The notes beneath the pieces were generated by a model, which saw only the letters and a program-made list of their open reading frames with translations, had not been told where the DNA came from and made no database searches. From Candidatus Saccharimonadota bacterium (GTDB lineage: Bacteria > Patescibacteriota > Saccharimonadia > Saccharimonadales > UBA4665), in the NCBI GenBank assembly GCA_028289125.1, contig JAQGGZ010000005.1:62001-126000 (forward strand): a DNA stretch of 64,000 nt. Direction: 5' to 3'. The stretch's first letter is position 1, and each line of letters begins with the position of its first letter. Positions 36,497-45,899 of the stretch are shown in pieces. Position numbers and translations under genes: made by a program.

Positions 36497-36660
36497 ACTC
36501 GTAAGTATATGGAGCGTGACACAAAATAGCTGTGATATTGGATACGTGGAAAAGACTTGCACGCAGGTTTATAATAGATTGAGTTGTTAAAAATAAATTA
36601 AGTTCATAGGAATTTATTGTGATACGAGACGGATATCCAGATTCAGTGGAGGAATTTGCT

Positions 36661-37593
36661 ATGTTAGATGCAACACGCGTACAGGTCGCCGCTATGGTCG
36701 GACTTGGTGAAGGTAACAAGGGTAACATTGGGCCAAGCAACCTTGAGCCGCAGGTGGCCGAACAGGCCATCGCTGATATCGGCGATGAGAAATATGTCGC
36801 CCCACCAAGCGACACATGGATTTGTGTCGACGGCCGCACCCGGGTAGCGGGCGCTCCAACGCTTGAGGTTGTTCCTCACCAGATCGCGGGCGGAATTCCT
36901 TTTACGGACGCTGCATCACGCTTCATGCGTCCGGTTGAAAGCAACACCAAGCATAGTGCGGTTGTGGTGGACGTGACCAAGAAAGCTGTCGCTGCCGGTA
37001 AGACTGTTTTCGTGCATGGTGATGATAATGTCGGCGAAACTGACGAGGAAAGTAATAAAGCCGGTTGTGGCGCGAACAAAGAACTTCGCAACACACTGCG
37101 TGACAATGCCCGGAATGCCCACGTCGTAGCGCCATTCGCATGGGAAGTCGGCAAAGGCCTGGGCATCGGCCAGCATCTGACCGAAGCTGACGTCAACCAG
37201 CTCATCATTGACGGTAATGATAACGCCGAAAATGATAGTATCTGGGACATTACTCCCCAGGAGGCCGTCGAAATCGCCATTGAAAGCGGTGCTCAATATG
37301 AAGTCTATTCCGGTCCTCATCGTGAAGCTACCATCCGCGCTGACATGACTGACGGCGCCTTTGATAAAGACGCGTTCGTCGCTGATCACACCACGCCTGA
37401 AGGAATTGCTCAAGCCTTTGCCGCTTCGTTCGGTGCGTACAAAAAGTACAAGTACGAACAGGTTCTGGCTGCAGGCGGTACTGAGCGCGAAGCTGCCCTG
37501 GAAACCATGGGTGCCCTGCTCTACAACATCTCTGTTTGTAAGGCTCTGAATGACGACAGCACCGAAATTGCCGTCATCACCAAAGCTGCCTAA
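36661..37593 (+). CDS. Carbonic-anhydrase-like metal protein, unassigned
   Basis: 310 aa. Contains CVDGR (Cys-x-Asp-x-Arg, the zinc Cys and Asp-Arg dyad of beta-carbonic anhydrases), then VHGDDN and, after a 14-residue insertion, AGCGANK, giving a Cys/His/Cys set. Family members have His-x-x-Cys-Gly, so the spacing is unusual. CO2 hydration is a guess. GGAGG lies 8 nt before ATG 36661; the longer frame from GTG 36619 has no ribosome site. Confidence 0.5.
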   Translation: MLDATRVQVAAMVGLGEGNKGNIGPSNLEPQVAEQAIADIGDEKYVAPPSDTWICVDGRTRVAGAPTLEVVPHQIAGGIPFTDAASRFMRPVESNTKHSAVVVDVTKKAVAAGKTVFVHGDDNVGETDEESNKAGCGANKELRNTLRDNARNAHVVAPFAWEVGKGLGIGQHLTEADVNQLIIDGNDNAENDSIWDITPQEAVEIAIESGAQYEVYSGPHREATIRADMTDGAFDKDAFVADHTTPEGIAQAFAASFGAYKKYKYEQVLAAGGTEREAALETMGALLYNISVCKALNDDSTEIAVITKAA

Positions 37594-37663
37594 GCTTTAC
37601 AATTAGTTGTCAACACTGTACGCTTGAGCTATCTAATAATTCAATTCTATTTTGGAGGGTTAC

Positions 37664-38449
37664 ATGTTTAGTAGAAGACAACTTGCGGCTTACTTAGGAG
37701 AATTCCTTGGTACCGCCGGCTTGACGCTTTCCGTCTTGGCCGTCGCCAAATCTAACCTCGGCTCGCTGCCGTTCTTCGTAGCAATGGCTACGGGCCTGGC
37801 TACGACCGTCCTGGTATTCGTATTCAGCTCAGGCAACAGCTACGCCCAGCTGAACCCAGCTGTCACGCTTGGCCTCTGGACGATACGCCGGGTTAAGAGC
37901 CTCGAAGCAATCCTGAACATTGCATTGCAGCTGCTCGGTGGTTTCGCCGCCCTGTCACTGTTCACCTACTTCGTTAACACCACCATCCCGACTTCCAACC
38001 TGGAATTCACCGGCCGTGTCATGGTCGCTGAAGCTGTCGGTACGTTCATCCTGGCATTCGGCTGGGCTGCTGCACTGTACAACGGTTACCGCGGCTTGGC
38101 ACTCGGTGCCTCCGTCGGTCTTGCCACATTGGCCGGTATGGTCGTGGCTACATCGGCTTCCGCAGCATTGTTGAACCCGGCTGTCGCCCTTGGCGTCAAC
38201 CAATGGGAATGGGGTACGTACGTACTCGGCCCTGTCCTCGGTGCTCTGATTGGCTTCAACCTGTACAGCTTATTGTTCGCAGCACCTGAAAAGGTCGTTG
38301 CTGTCGCCGCCGAAACGGCTGTCGTCAGTGAAGCACCTGTCGCCACCAAGACGACGGTCGACAAAAAGCCCGTCGCCGCTAAGAAAGCTGCAAAAACACC
38401 TGCAGTCAAGAAGACTACTTCCCGCCCGAAGCGAACCACAAAGCGCTAA
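37664..38449 (+). CDS. Aquaporin/glycerol-channel (MIP) family with histone-like tail
   Basis: 261 aa. Six TM helices and both NPA boxes (QLNPAVTLG near residue 67, LLNPAVALG near 175). Channel residues are followed by a ~60-residue Ala/Val/Lys/Pro-rich cytoplasmic tail (VDKKPVAAKKAAKTPAVKK, then TTSRPKRTTKR) like histone H1. TGGAGGG is 4 nt before ATG 37664. Water or small-solute passage is expected; the tail's role is unknown. Confidence 0.85.
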   Translation: MFSRRQLAAYLGEFLGTAGLTLSVLAVAKSNLGSLPFFVAMATGLATTVLVFVFSSGNSYAQLNPAVTLGLWTIRRVKSLEAILNIALQLLGGFAALSLFTYFVNTTIPTSNLEFTGRVMVAEAVGTFILAFGWAAALYNGYRGLALGASVGLATLAGMVVATSASAALLNPAVALGVNQWEWGTYVLGPVLGALIGFNLYSLLFAAPEKVVAVAAETAVVSEAPVATKTTVDKKPVAAKKAAKTPAVKKTTSRPKRTTKR

Positions 38450-38466
38450 GTCTTATAAGACTCATC

Positions 38467-38498
38467 AAAAACCGGCTCATCACTGAGCCGGTTTTTTT
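38467..38498. terminator. Terminator between aquaporin and helicase genes
   Basis: 13-bp stem AAAAACCGGCTCA / TGAGCCGGTTTTT with a 4-nt loop; A and T tracts on both sides serve both convergent genes. Confidence 0.9.
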
Positions 38499-41400
38499 AT
38501 ATAATGCCTTCTAACAAATCGGTCTCGAACTGCTCGATGGCCGACATGTCATCGCCATACTGGCTGACATCCGGAAATGACAGGTCTTTGATGTGGCGCC
38601 AGATTACTTCTGCGAGTCGTCCGATACGTTTGCATTCGGCTTCATCGAAATCGATATGCAACTCGACAATCTTTCCGGCTTCGTTTGGTTCGACGAATTC
38701 AAGGTAAGCGTCGACAACGGTGTAATCTTTATAGGTCCGGGAATTTTCAACGAGCAGTTTATAGATGTACAGCTGCTGTTTGTAGCGGTGCAGTTTTGGT
38801 TCGCGCTTCCAGCGGTCATATGAACGTCCGGTCTTGTAGTCTACGATCCGGATCGTCTTGGCTGCTTTGTCGACGATCAGTTTGTCGATCTTACCGGTAA
38901 GATGGGCTTCGCCGCAGAAAACACCTTCATTTCGGAACTTGTGTTCGCTGACGTTATTTTCCGTGATGACGCTTACCCGTTGCTCAAGATACGCTTCCAG
39001 GCTCAACCGTCCACGATCGATCAACTGAGCCGTCAGAACCTCGCCGAGGCGCTTGCTACGCATCTGACGATCGAAGTAGTCATGGATGGCTTTGATGCCC
39101 GGGATCTGTCCCGTATGGACGGCCATGTTGTTCAACCACTCCAATGTCTCGTGGATGGCATTCCCGTATTGCCCTTCGGGCGTCGGTGCGCTCGGGAAAC
39201 GCAGGACCTTGTTCATGAAATAGCTTTGCGGGCCGGCGTACTGTAAATCGATGAAGCTATTGAGGTCAGTCGGGCTGATCTGATAATTCTCAAGGCGCGC
39301 TTTCATGGCCGATTGCAGATCGATCGTCGGCTCACTCAGGTGGCGTTGCTGCCAGTTCTTTACGAGATCCTGCGCCGACGGTACGGTCACGTCGACGTGT
39401 TTGATCAGTTGTGATTCGGTCGGCAATAACGGGCTGATCGTGACATCGGTATCGACAGGCTGCTCCTCGAGGAAGCTCAGCTCAGTCGTATGCTTGCCAG
39501 CAATGGTATTCGCATAACTTGTAAGGTACAGATGCGTCTTAGCGCGCGTCAGGGCAACGTAAAACAGGCGCAACCGTTCGTCATGTGTCTGACCGGCATA
39601 CCGGATATGTTGGAGGTTGGCGGGCAACGGTATGTTGGAGCTTTGGCTCCTAGCCTTACTTCCCCACACTTCATCGAGGCAAGCCAGAACGAACACCGCG
39701 GAGAATTCCAGACCTTTGGATTTATAGGCGGTCATGAGTTGGACGGCCGAACTCGCTTCCTGGTGAGGATTGGTGTTGAGGATCTTGATGTCGGCCTGTT
39801 GATGGGCGGCGACGAACTCGATGAAATCCGTCAGAAGGAGCGGGCGCAGCTCGTCAGAGTGATAATTGCGCAACTGTGAACGGAGGATAGTCAGATTTGA
39901 CAGCAGGTCCCAGAACGTAGCTTGGACGGCTTCGGGATTACTGTCGGCAAAATGGTACGCGTAAAACGGTGATTGGAACTCGGTGATTTCAACATCGTTG
40001 AGTGGAAGCGGTGTCACGCCGACCAGATAATCAAGCATGATCTCAAGCGGTTCGCTCGCGGCTATCTGGCTGAGGCGGATGAAGAATAAGCCGATGTTCG
40101 TCAGTGCCGAGTCCGTTAGGAGGGTATTTGTCCAGTCCTGGTGCTCATCGTAGGCATTCCACGAAGTCTGCCAAATCGTCCGCGTCGGCAATTGCCAAAA
40201 GTCATAACTGATGACCGCGGGCCATAACCCGCTGGCAGCGGCGTGATCGGCCCGTTGTAAGGCCAGGACCAGCCGGCACATCGTGATAAGCTGCGTGATA
40301 AGCGGATTGTCGAGGACATTCTCACGCTTCTCGTAATAGACGGGTATGGCGGCCTCACGCAAGTATGGTAGCAGCGGCACGAGGTAGCGGTGTTGCGGTG
40401 CCAGGACGGCGATTTCGGAGGGTGCTGTTCCCTGCTCGATCAAATGCTTGATCTTTTCGACGACACCCGCGTACTGGCTGACGTCCGTCACGTACTCCAG
40501 TCGTTCTATCGTAGCTGCCGGTATGGCTGCGTTGGCCGCCTTAAGTGTTTTGTCGATCGCCGGCAGCCGACTCTGCAAACGCTCACCTATCTGTCCCGAT
40601 ATGTTCTCAGCCGTCTTCAGGATATCAGCGGCAGACCGGTAGTTCTCGACCAGCGGTATGACCGCCACATCACGGTACATTTCTTTGAACTGAAGCATGT
40701 GTGAGTAATTAGCGCCCTGGAACGCGTAAATCGCCTGATCATCGTCGCCGACAGCCAGCACATTAGGCCGGCCTTCGTTGACGGGGCTGTCAGTGAGCAG
40801 CTCTACAAGACGGAGCTGGGCATCATTCGTGTCCTGAAATTCATCGAGGAGCATGTACAAATACTGTTCCTGCAAGGTAAAGCGTAGCTCGTCATTGTCC
40901 TCCAGCCCACGGATGGCCTTAAGGATCATATCGTCGTAATCAAACAGGTTCTGTTGCTTGAGGCGTTGGTCGTATTCTTCATAGATATGGGCGATGGCAC
41001 TGAGTTTGCGGCTGTCGGCGACGCCGCCGACAATGAAGCGCGCGGCAGCATCTTTAGCGAGCCAGCGGTTTTTCCACTGCGTGATACGGGTTGTCTTGCC
41101 GCTTTCCTCGGCATCTTTGACGGCGCTGAACAGCTCGGACTGCCAGTCGGCAGCAATCGAATGTGCCGTGCCGATGCGAATACCTTCAAAGGCGGCGGTC
41201 GCTTCCAGTAGGTGAGTAAACGCGGCTATCGATTTCTTATCTATACGGGTGACCGCCGCAAGGTGGGTGGCGACCTGCTCGTTTGCAAAAACCAAGAAGG
41301 CTTCGTTGGCTTTGTCGATGGCCCTGACGTCGGCCGGTGTCAGCAATGCCCGCTTAAAGTCACTTATGGTGCTACGGACATCACGAATATAACTATCGGC

Positions 41401-41817
41401 GTATTTCAACGGATTGCCATAGGGCAACTCAGTGATTATGGCTCGTAGGGTGCTGTCGATGCCAAGATCATCAATGGCGGTCTGTTGGGGCTGGTCGGCA
41501 AAGAATGAACCGTAGCGGCGCACAAGCTCGCTACCGAATGCATGATACGTGCTGATCGTGACGGCATATGCCTGAGCCCCGATCATGCCGGCGAGACGTT
41601 CGCGCATGTTGACGGCGGCGGCGTCGGTAAACGTCAAGCAGACGATATTCTCGGGGCCGGTATCGGTCTTTTTAAGGATGTTAGCGACCCGGGCGCTCAA
41701 CAGCTGTGTCTTACCGGTGCCGGGGCCGGCAACGACCAAAACCGGGCCTTCGATCGTGTCGACGGCCTGTTTCTGGGCGGCATTCAGATTGCGGTAGGTG
41801 TCAGTGAAACGGTCCAT
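38497..41817 (-). CDS. UvrD/RecB-type helicase fused to PD-(D/E)XK nuclease
   Basis: 1106 aa. SF1A helicase motifs: NAAQKQAVDT (Q), VAGPGTGKTQLLSARV (Walker A), LLDEFQDTND (Walker B), AVGDDDQAIYAFQGA, VENYRSAADIL, LMTAYKSKGLEF, LFYVALTRAK. The last ~250 residues carry a RecB-family nuclease (GKIDKLIVD...IRIVDYKTGR). It resembles AddA or single-chain RecB-like enzymes for double-strand break processing; no AddB/RecC is adjacent. ATG 41817 is chosen because TACAAT ends 8 nt before it; ATG 41823 would be only 2 nt away. Confidence 0.92.
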   Translation of the reverse strand: MDRFTDTYRNLNAAQKQAVDTIEGPVLVVAGPGTGKTQLLSARVANILKKTDTGPENIVCLTFTDAAAVNMRERLAGMIGAQAYAVTISTYHAFGSELVRRYGSFFADQPQQTAIDDLGIDSTLRAIITELPYGNPLKYADSYIRDVRSTISDFKRALLTPADVRAIDKANEAFLVFANEQVATHLAAVTRIDKKSIAAFTHLLEATAAFEGIRIGTAHSIAADWQSELFSAVKDAEESGKTTRITQWKNRWLAKDAAARFIVGGVADSRKLSAIAHIYEEYDQRLKQQNLFDYDDMILKAIRGLEDNDELRFTLQEQYLYMLLDEFQDTNDAQLRLVELLTDSPVNEGRPNVLAVGDDDQAIYAFQGANYSHMLQFKEMYRDVAVIPLVENYRSAADILKTAENISGQIGERLQSRLPAIDKTLKAANAAIPAATIERLEYVTDVSQYAGVVEKIKHLIEQGTAPSEIAVLAPQHRYLVPLLPYLREAAIPVYYEKRENVLDNPLITQLITMCRLVLALQRADHAAASGLWPAVISYDFWQLPTRTIWQTSWNAYDEHQDWTNTLLTDSALTNIGLFFIRLSQIAASEPLEIMLDYLVGVTPLPLNDVEITEFQSPFYAYHFADSNPEAVQATFWDLLSNLTILRSQLRNYHSDELRPLLLTDFIEFVAAHQQADIKILNTNPHQEASSAVQLMTAYKSKGLEFSAVFVLACLDEVWGSKARSQSSNIPLPANLQHIRYAGQTHDERLRLFYVALTRAKTHLYLTSYANTIAGKHTTELSFLEEQPVDTDVTISPLLPTESQLIKHVDVTVPSAQDLVKNWQQRHLSEPTIDLQSAMKARLENYQISPTDLNSFIDLQYAGPQSYFMNKVLRFPSAPTPEGQYGNAIHETLEWLNNMAVHTGQIPGIKAIHDYFDRQMRSKRLGEVLTAQLIDRGRLSLEAYLEQRVSVITENNVSEHKFRNEGVFCGEAHLTGKIDKLIVDKAAKTIRIVDYKTGRSYDRWKREPKLHRYKQQLYIYKLLVENSRTYKDYTVVDAYLEFVEPNEAGKIVELHIDFDEAECKRIGRLAEVIWRHIKDLSFPDVSQYGDDMSAIEQFETDLLEGII

Positions 41818-41845
41818 GTCCATCTATTGTACTATCATGACGCAC

Positions 41846-41886
41846 AAAAAAACTTCTGTACTCTCGCAGGATACAGAAGTTTTTTT
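41846..41886. terminator. Strong bidirectional terminator
   Basis: Perfect 15-bp stem AAAAAAACTTCTGTA / TACAGAAGTTTTTTT with an 11-nt loop, between the helicase gene start and the tiny ORF. Confidence 0.85.
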
Positions 41887-41908
41887 GGAGTCAAACGTGA
41901 GGGAAGCT

Positions 41909-41986
41909 CTAGTAAACAATGTATTGTTGCCAGAACTCGGTTTGCTTTTTGCTGACTCGGTGTCGGCGATCTTGCAATAGTTTCAT
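41909..41986 (-). CDS. 25-aa basic micro-ORF
   Basis: MKLLQDRRHRVSKKQTEFWQ followed by QYIVY. A textbook GGGAGG lies 4 nt before the ATG, and a strong terminator begins 22 bp after the stop, so it looks like a stand-alone transcription unit. Six Arg/Lys in the first 14 residues. No homology known to me. It could be a real small protein or the coding part of a regulatory RNA. Confidence 0.5.
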   Translation of the reverse strand: MKLLQDRRHRVSKKQTEFWQQYIVY

Positions 41987-42074
41987 AGTGCCTCCCTTAA
42001 GCGTTATGATACCTATATAATGCAGCATGCTTACGTTTAGCACCGTAATATTTCCCACTAACAGGCGGTGATTT

Positions 42075-43262
42075 TTAAGCGTTGGCTGCGGCGCAGATCT
42101 TACAGAGGTGATCTTCTTCGAATTCGGTGAACCACTGCCCTGGTACTTTCCACCAAGGTTGGTAATCGGCGTAACCGGCAATGTCCCCGGCTTCTCGAAG
42201 GAGCCAACCGAGCTTACCGTAAATGCGGAGCTTACCGTAATTGACCGCTGCCCACTGAGGCCCGGCAGGAATTACGGACACCGGACGTTTCGGTTGGTAG
42301 CCGCGCATGTCCTTGCCGTCCAGGGCGCGCAATATGTTTTCAGCCACAAACTTTCCGTCGTAGAGGGCGGTCTGGGCCATGCCGCTGAATGGCGTATTAG
42401 CGTTGTCGCCGATGACGAAGATGTTATCTTCGGCTTGCAAGAAAATGTCAGTCGCGACCTTGCCGCGTCCCATCATGACGAAGTTATTGGCTTTGAAGAA
42501 CGGGTGGTTGGTAACGCCGGCGGTCCAGATGACGGTGTGGCTGCTGATCGGCTTGCCGTTGACCATCAAGGCGTCGGCGGTCTGACCTTGCACGGCCTGG
42601 CCAACGTACAGTTTGACGCCGAGGCGCTTCAGCCGGCGTTTGACTGCCCGGGAGGTGTCTTTCGGCATGCGTGGCAATAACCGGGGAGCAGCTTCGATAA
42701 GATCGATATGGATGGCACGGCGTCGGACGCCATGGTTGGCCATGATCTCTTTGAGGTAGCCCGGTAGGCTACCGGCTAACTCGATACCGGTCGGACCGGC
42801 ACCGATTATGACGTAGTTGAGGTCTGGTTGTCTTTCATCTTCTATCTGGTCGTGCAGATGACGCTTCAGTTCGTCGATGTCGTCAAGTGATTTGACGCCG
42901 TATGAATATTCCTGGAGCCCTTCGATGCCGAAGTAATTGGTGACGACGCCCAGGCCGAGGACGAGCTGGTCGTAAAACAATACCTGTTTGTCCTCCGTGA
43001 TGACGGATTTGGCCTTGCGGTCGATCGTCGTGGCCGTACCTTTGACAATACGCACGTCGGTATCACCGAAAAGCGCGTCAAGGCTGAGGGCGGCGTTACT
43101 GTGGGCGCCGCCGGTCGCGGTATGGTAGGACGTCGGGTAGTACCGGAATACAGAACGGTCACTGAGCAACGTGACGGCCACCTTAGATGATCTTGATAAT
43201 TCCAACGCCGCTTTGACACCGCCAAAGCCTCCGCCAACGACGAGTATTCGTTGCTTAGCCAT
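42075..43262 (-). CDS. ndh: Type II NADH:quinone oxidoreductase (NDH-2)
   Basis: 395 aa. Two Rossmann motifs: FAD site VVGGGFGGVKAALEL at the N-terminus and NADH site VIIGAGPTGIELAGSL near residue 155; FVIGDNANTPFSGMAQTA is the flavin-binding end and a C-terminal amphipathic region (WLLREAGDIAGYADY) would attach it to the membrane. It passes electrons from NADH to quinone without pumping protons. GAGGAG is 6 nt before the ATG. It is divergent from the FAD dehydrogenase and next to the cyo operon. Confidence 0.93.
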   Translation of the reverse strand: MAKQRILVVGGGFGGVKAALELSRSSKVAVTLLSDRSVFRYYPTSYHTATGGAHSNAALSLDALFGDTDVRIVKGTATTIDRKAKSVITEDKQVLFYDQLVLGLGVVTNYFGIEGLQEYSYGVKSLDDIDELKRHLHDQIEDERQPDLNYVIIGAGPTGIELAGSLPGYLKEIMANHGVRRRAIHIDLIEAAPRLLPRMPKDTSRAVKRRLKRLGVKLYVGQAVQGQTADALMVNGKPISSHTVIWTAGVTNHPFFKANNFVMMGRGKVATDIFLQAEDNIFVIGDNANTPFSGMAQTALYDGKFVAENILRALDGKDMRGYQPKRPVSVIPAGPQWAAVNYGKLRIYGKLGWLLREAGDIAGYADYQPWWKVPGQWFTEFEEDHLCKICAAANA

Positions 43263-43340
43263 TTTGTCTCCTCAGTTTTTGTTGCGCTTTATGCATTTCC
43301 ACCTTATTATAGTAGTCATAAGCAGAATCACAAAATAGAA

Positions 43341-45005
43341 ATGGACCAATTCAAACAACTACTTCTGAAGGCCGGTTTTAAGGGTGACCTTGATGATAGT
43401 GCCAGCGCCAAGGAATTTTACAGCCATGACGCTTCCCTGTTTGAGATCAAGCCGAAACTGATCGTCATACCGAAAGACTCAGCTGACGTTCAGACGCTCG
43501 TGGCCTTGGTTCATAAGCAGAAAAAGTCGATGCCTGAACTGTCGGTTACCGCTCGCTCGGCAGGTACCGACATGGCCGGGGGGGCTATCAATGACTCGAT
43601 CATCGTTGATTTCAATAAGTACTTCCAGACGATTCATTCGGTCACGTCACGTGTCGCCAAAGCCCAGCCGGGCGTCTTTTACCGTGATTTTGAAAAAGAG
43701 ACGCTCAAGAAAAACGCCTTGATGCCGTCGTACCCGGCTTCACGTGAGCTGGCTACGATCGGCGGTATGGTTGCCAATAACTCTGGCGGTGAAAAATCGT
43801 TGGAATACGGTAAGGTTAAGGACTTCGTCAATGAGCTGCAGGTCGTGTTTGCCGACGGCAAGGAATACACCGTCAAGCCTCTGACCCGCGTCGAGCTGTT
43901 GCGCAAGATCGCCCAGAAGGATTACGAAGGCAATATTTACAAGCGTATCTTTGAACTCTGTGAAAATAATTATGATGTCATCAAGGCTGCCAAGCCACAG
44001 GTCAGCAAGAACTCGATGGGCTACACGTTATGGGAAGTCTGGGACCGCGAAACCGGCGTCTTCGATCTGACCAAACTGATCGTCGGTTCAGAAGGCACCC
44101 TCGGTTTCGTCACGGACATCACCTACCGATTAGTCGAACACCGCCCTCACTCAGGTGTGCTGGTACTCTTCTTAAAAGACCTAAATGGTCTCGGAGAGCT
44201 GATTCCTCGGGTTCTTAAGTCGAAACCGGCCACTTTTGAATCATTTGATGATCAGACTTTGCTGTTGTCCATTCGGTTCATGCCGAGCTTCTTAAAGATG
44301 CTGGGCCTGAAGCGTTTCGTACACCTCTGCTTCTCACTTATCCCTGACGGTTTGCAACTGCTCCGTGGCATACCGAAACTTATCCTCATGGTTGAATTCA
44401 ACGGCAAGACCGAACAAGAGGTGCGAGAAAAGGTCAAGGCACTGCACAGTGATTTGTCACACCTGAAAGCCCGTTACGAGATCAACGGGTTTGAAGAAGA
44501 CGCTACCGAGGCTAAGGCCGAAAAGTTCTGGGTGATGCGCCGCCAAAGTTTCCAGTTGCTTCGCAGCAAGGTCAAGGACAAGCACACGGCGCCATTCATC
44601 GACGATCTTATCGTTCAGCCGAAGTACATGCCGGAATTCCTGCCACAGCTCCGCGTTATCATCAAGAAGTACAAGTTGTTCGCTACGATTGCCGGACATA
44701 TGGGTGACGGCAACTTCCACATCATTCCGCTCATGAAGCTTGAGGATAAGAAAGAACGCCGAAAATTATTACCGGCCATGAAAGAAGTCGACGAACTCGT
44801 GCTTAAATATAAGGGTTCGCTGAGTGGTGAGCACAACGACGGCTTGGTGCGCGGGCCTTGGCTTGAGCAACAGTTCGGCAAGGAAGTCGTAGACCTTTTC
44901 CGTGAGGTCAAACATATCTTCGACCCTCAGAATATCTTCAATCCCCACAAAAAATCCGATGCTGACTGGGACTACAGTTACCAGCACATCCGCGACCATT
45001 TCTAG
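43341..45005 (+). CDS. FAD-linked 2-hydroxyacid dehydrogenase (GlcD/D-lactate type)
   Basis: About 554 aa. FAD_binding_4 domain (PKDSADVQTLVAL, SAGTDMAGGAI, GGMVANNSGGEKSLEYG) and FAD-oxidase C-terminal domain (GHMGDGNFHIIPL, SGEHNDGLVRG). The His-Gly-Asp and Glu-His-Asn-Asp-Gly motifs are the active-site set of D-lactate/glycolate dehydrogenases. It would feed quinone from a 2-hydroxyacid, probably D-lactate. It sits 3 bp before cyoA, so it is likely expressed with the oxidase. ATG 43341 gives the family start; TATAGT is ~27 nt upstream. Confidence 0.88.
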   Translation: MDQFKQLLLKAGFKGDLDDSASAKEFYSHDASLFEIKPKLIVIPKDSADVQTLVALVHKQKKSMPELSVTARSAGTDMAGGAINDSIIVDFNKYFQTIHSVTSRVAKAQPGVFYRDFEKETLKKNALMPSYPASRELATIGGMVANNSGGEKSLEYGKVKDFVNELQVVFADGKEYTVKPLTRVELLRKIAQKDYEGNIYKRIFELCENNYDVIKAAKPQVSKNSMGYTLWEVWDRETGVFDLTKLIVGSEGTLGFVTDITYRLVEHRPHSGVLVLFLKDLNGLGELIPRVLKSKPATFESFDDQTLLLSIRFMPSFLKMLGLKRFVHLCFSLIPDGLQLLRGIPKLILMVEFNGKTEQEVREKVKALHSDLSHLKARYEINGFEEDATEAKAEKFWVMRRQSFQLLRSKVKDKHTAPFIDDLIVQPKYMPEFLPQLRVIIKKYKLFATIAGHMGDGNFHIIPLMKLEDKKERRKLLPAMKEVDELVLKYKGSLSGEHNDGLVRGPWLEQQFGKEVVDLFREVKHIFDPQNIFNPHKKSDADWDYSYQHIRDHF

Positions 45006-45008
45006 ACT

Positions 45009-45899
45009 ATGAAGTATAAGAAGCTAATCTTTATCGCGCTCGCCGTGGCGGCACTCGTGGCCCTTTCGATCTGGTATCTGCACGATAAGCCTTTCGCGTT
45101 GTTTGAGTCGCGCGGAGTCATCGCCCATGAAGAACGTAAACTGATGGTTTTCACGCTGGCGCTGAGCCTGGTAGTGGTGATACCGGTTTTCGCATTACTT
45201 ATCGGTATCGTCTGGCGTTACCGGGACACCAATCAAAAGAAAGCAAGATATGATCCGACTTGGGACCACAATCGTATGGCCGAGACTATCTGGTGGTTGA
45301 TACCGACGGCTATCATTACCGTGCTCGCGATTGTCACCTGGCAAAGTACGCATCAGCTTGATCCCTACCGTCCGATCGCATCTACGGTCAAGCCTGTCAA
45401 AGTGCAAGTCGTCGCCCTGGACTGGAAGTGGCTGTTCATTTATCCTGACGAACGTATCGCGACAGTTAATTTCGTCCAGCTTCCCGTCAATACTCCCGTG
45501 GACTTTGAAATAACATCGGCTGGACCCATGAATTCATTCTGGATTCCGCAGCTTGCGGGCCAGATTTACGCTATGAGCGGGATGTCCTCGCAGCTGCACG
45601 TCATGGCCGATCAGACGGGCGACTACCGCGGTTCGTCAGCCAATCTGAGTGGCAAAGGATTCGCTGGCATGACCTTCATTACCCGCGTCAGCAGCACCAG
45701 TGAATACTATGACTGGGTACAATCCGCCAAAACGATCGAAAGCGAGCTTAACCAGGGCAGTTACGACGCGCTGGCATTGCCGAGCCAGAATAATCCGGAA
45801 ACCCTTTACGGTTACGTTGAGCAGAACCTCTATGATACGATAGTAATGAAAGATATGGGGTCAACACACACAACACATCAGCACGGAGCTGACGAATAA
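45009..45899 (+). CDS. cyoA: Cytochrome bo3 quinol oxidase subunit II
   Basis: 296 aa. Signal/TM start, two TM helices, then a cupredoxin domain ([23 protein letters not shown], in part; [16 protein letters not shown]). The CuA Cys/His ligands are absent, as expected of a quinol rather than cytochrome c oxidase. The last 20 residues are His/Thr-rich. The stop overlaps the cyoB start by one base. Confidence 0.95.
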   Translation: MKYKKLIFIALAVAALVALSIWYLHDKPFALFESRGVIAHEERKLMVFTLALSLVVVIPVFALLIGIVWRYRDTNQKKARYDPTWDHNRMAETIWWLIPTAIITVLAIVTWQSTHQLDPYRPIASTVKPVKVQVVALDWKWLFIYPDERIATVNFVQLPVNTPVDFEITSAGPMNSFWIPQLAGQIYAMSGMSSQLHVMADQTGDYRGSSANLSGKGFAGMTFITRVSSTSEYYDWVQSAKTIESELNQGSYDALALPSQNNPETLYGYVEQNLYDTIVMKDMGSTHTTHQHGADE

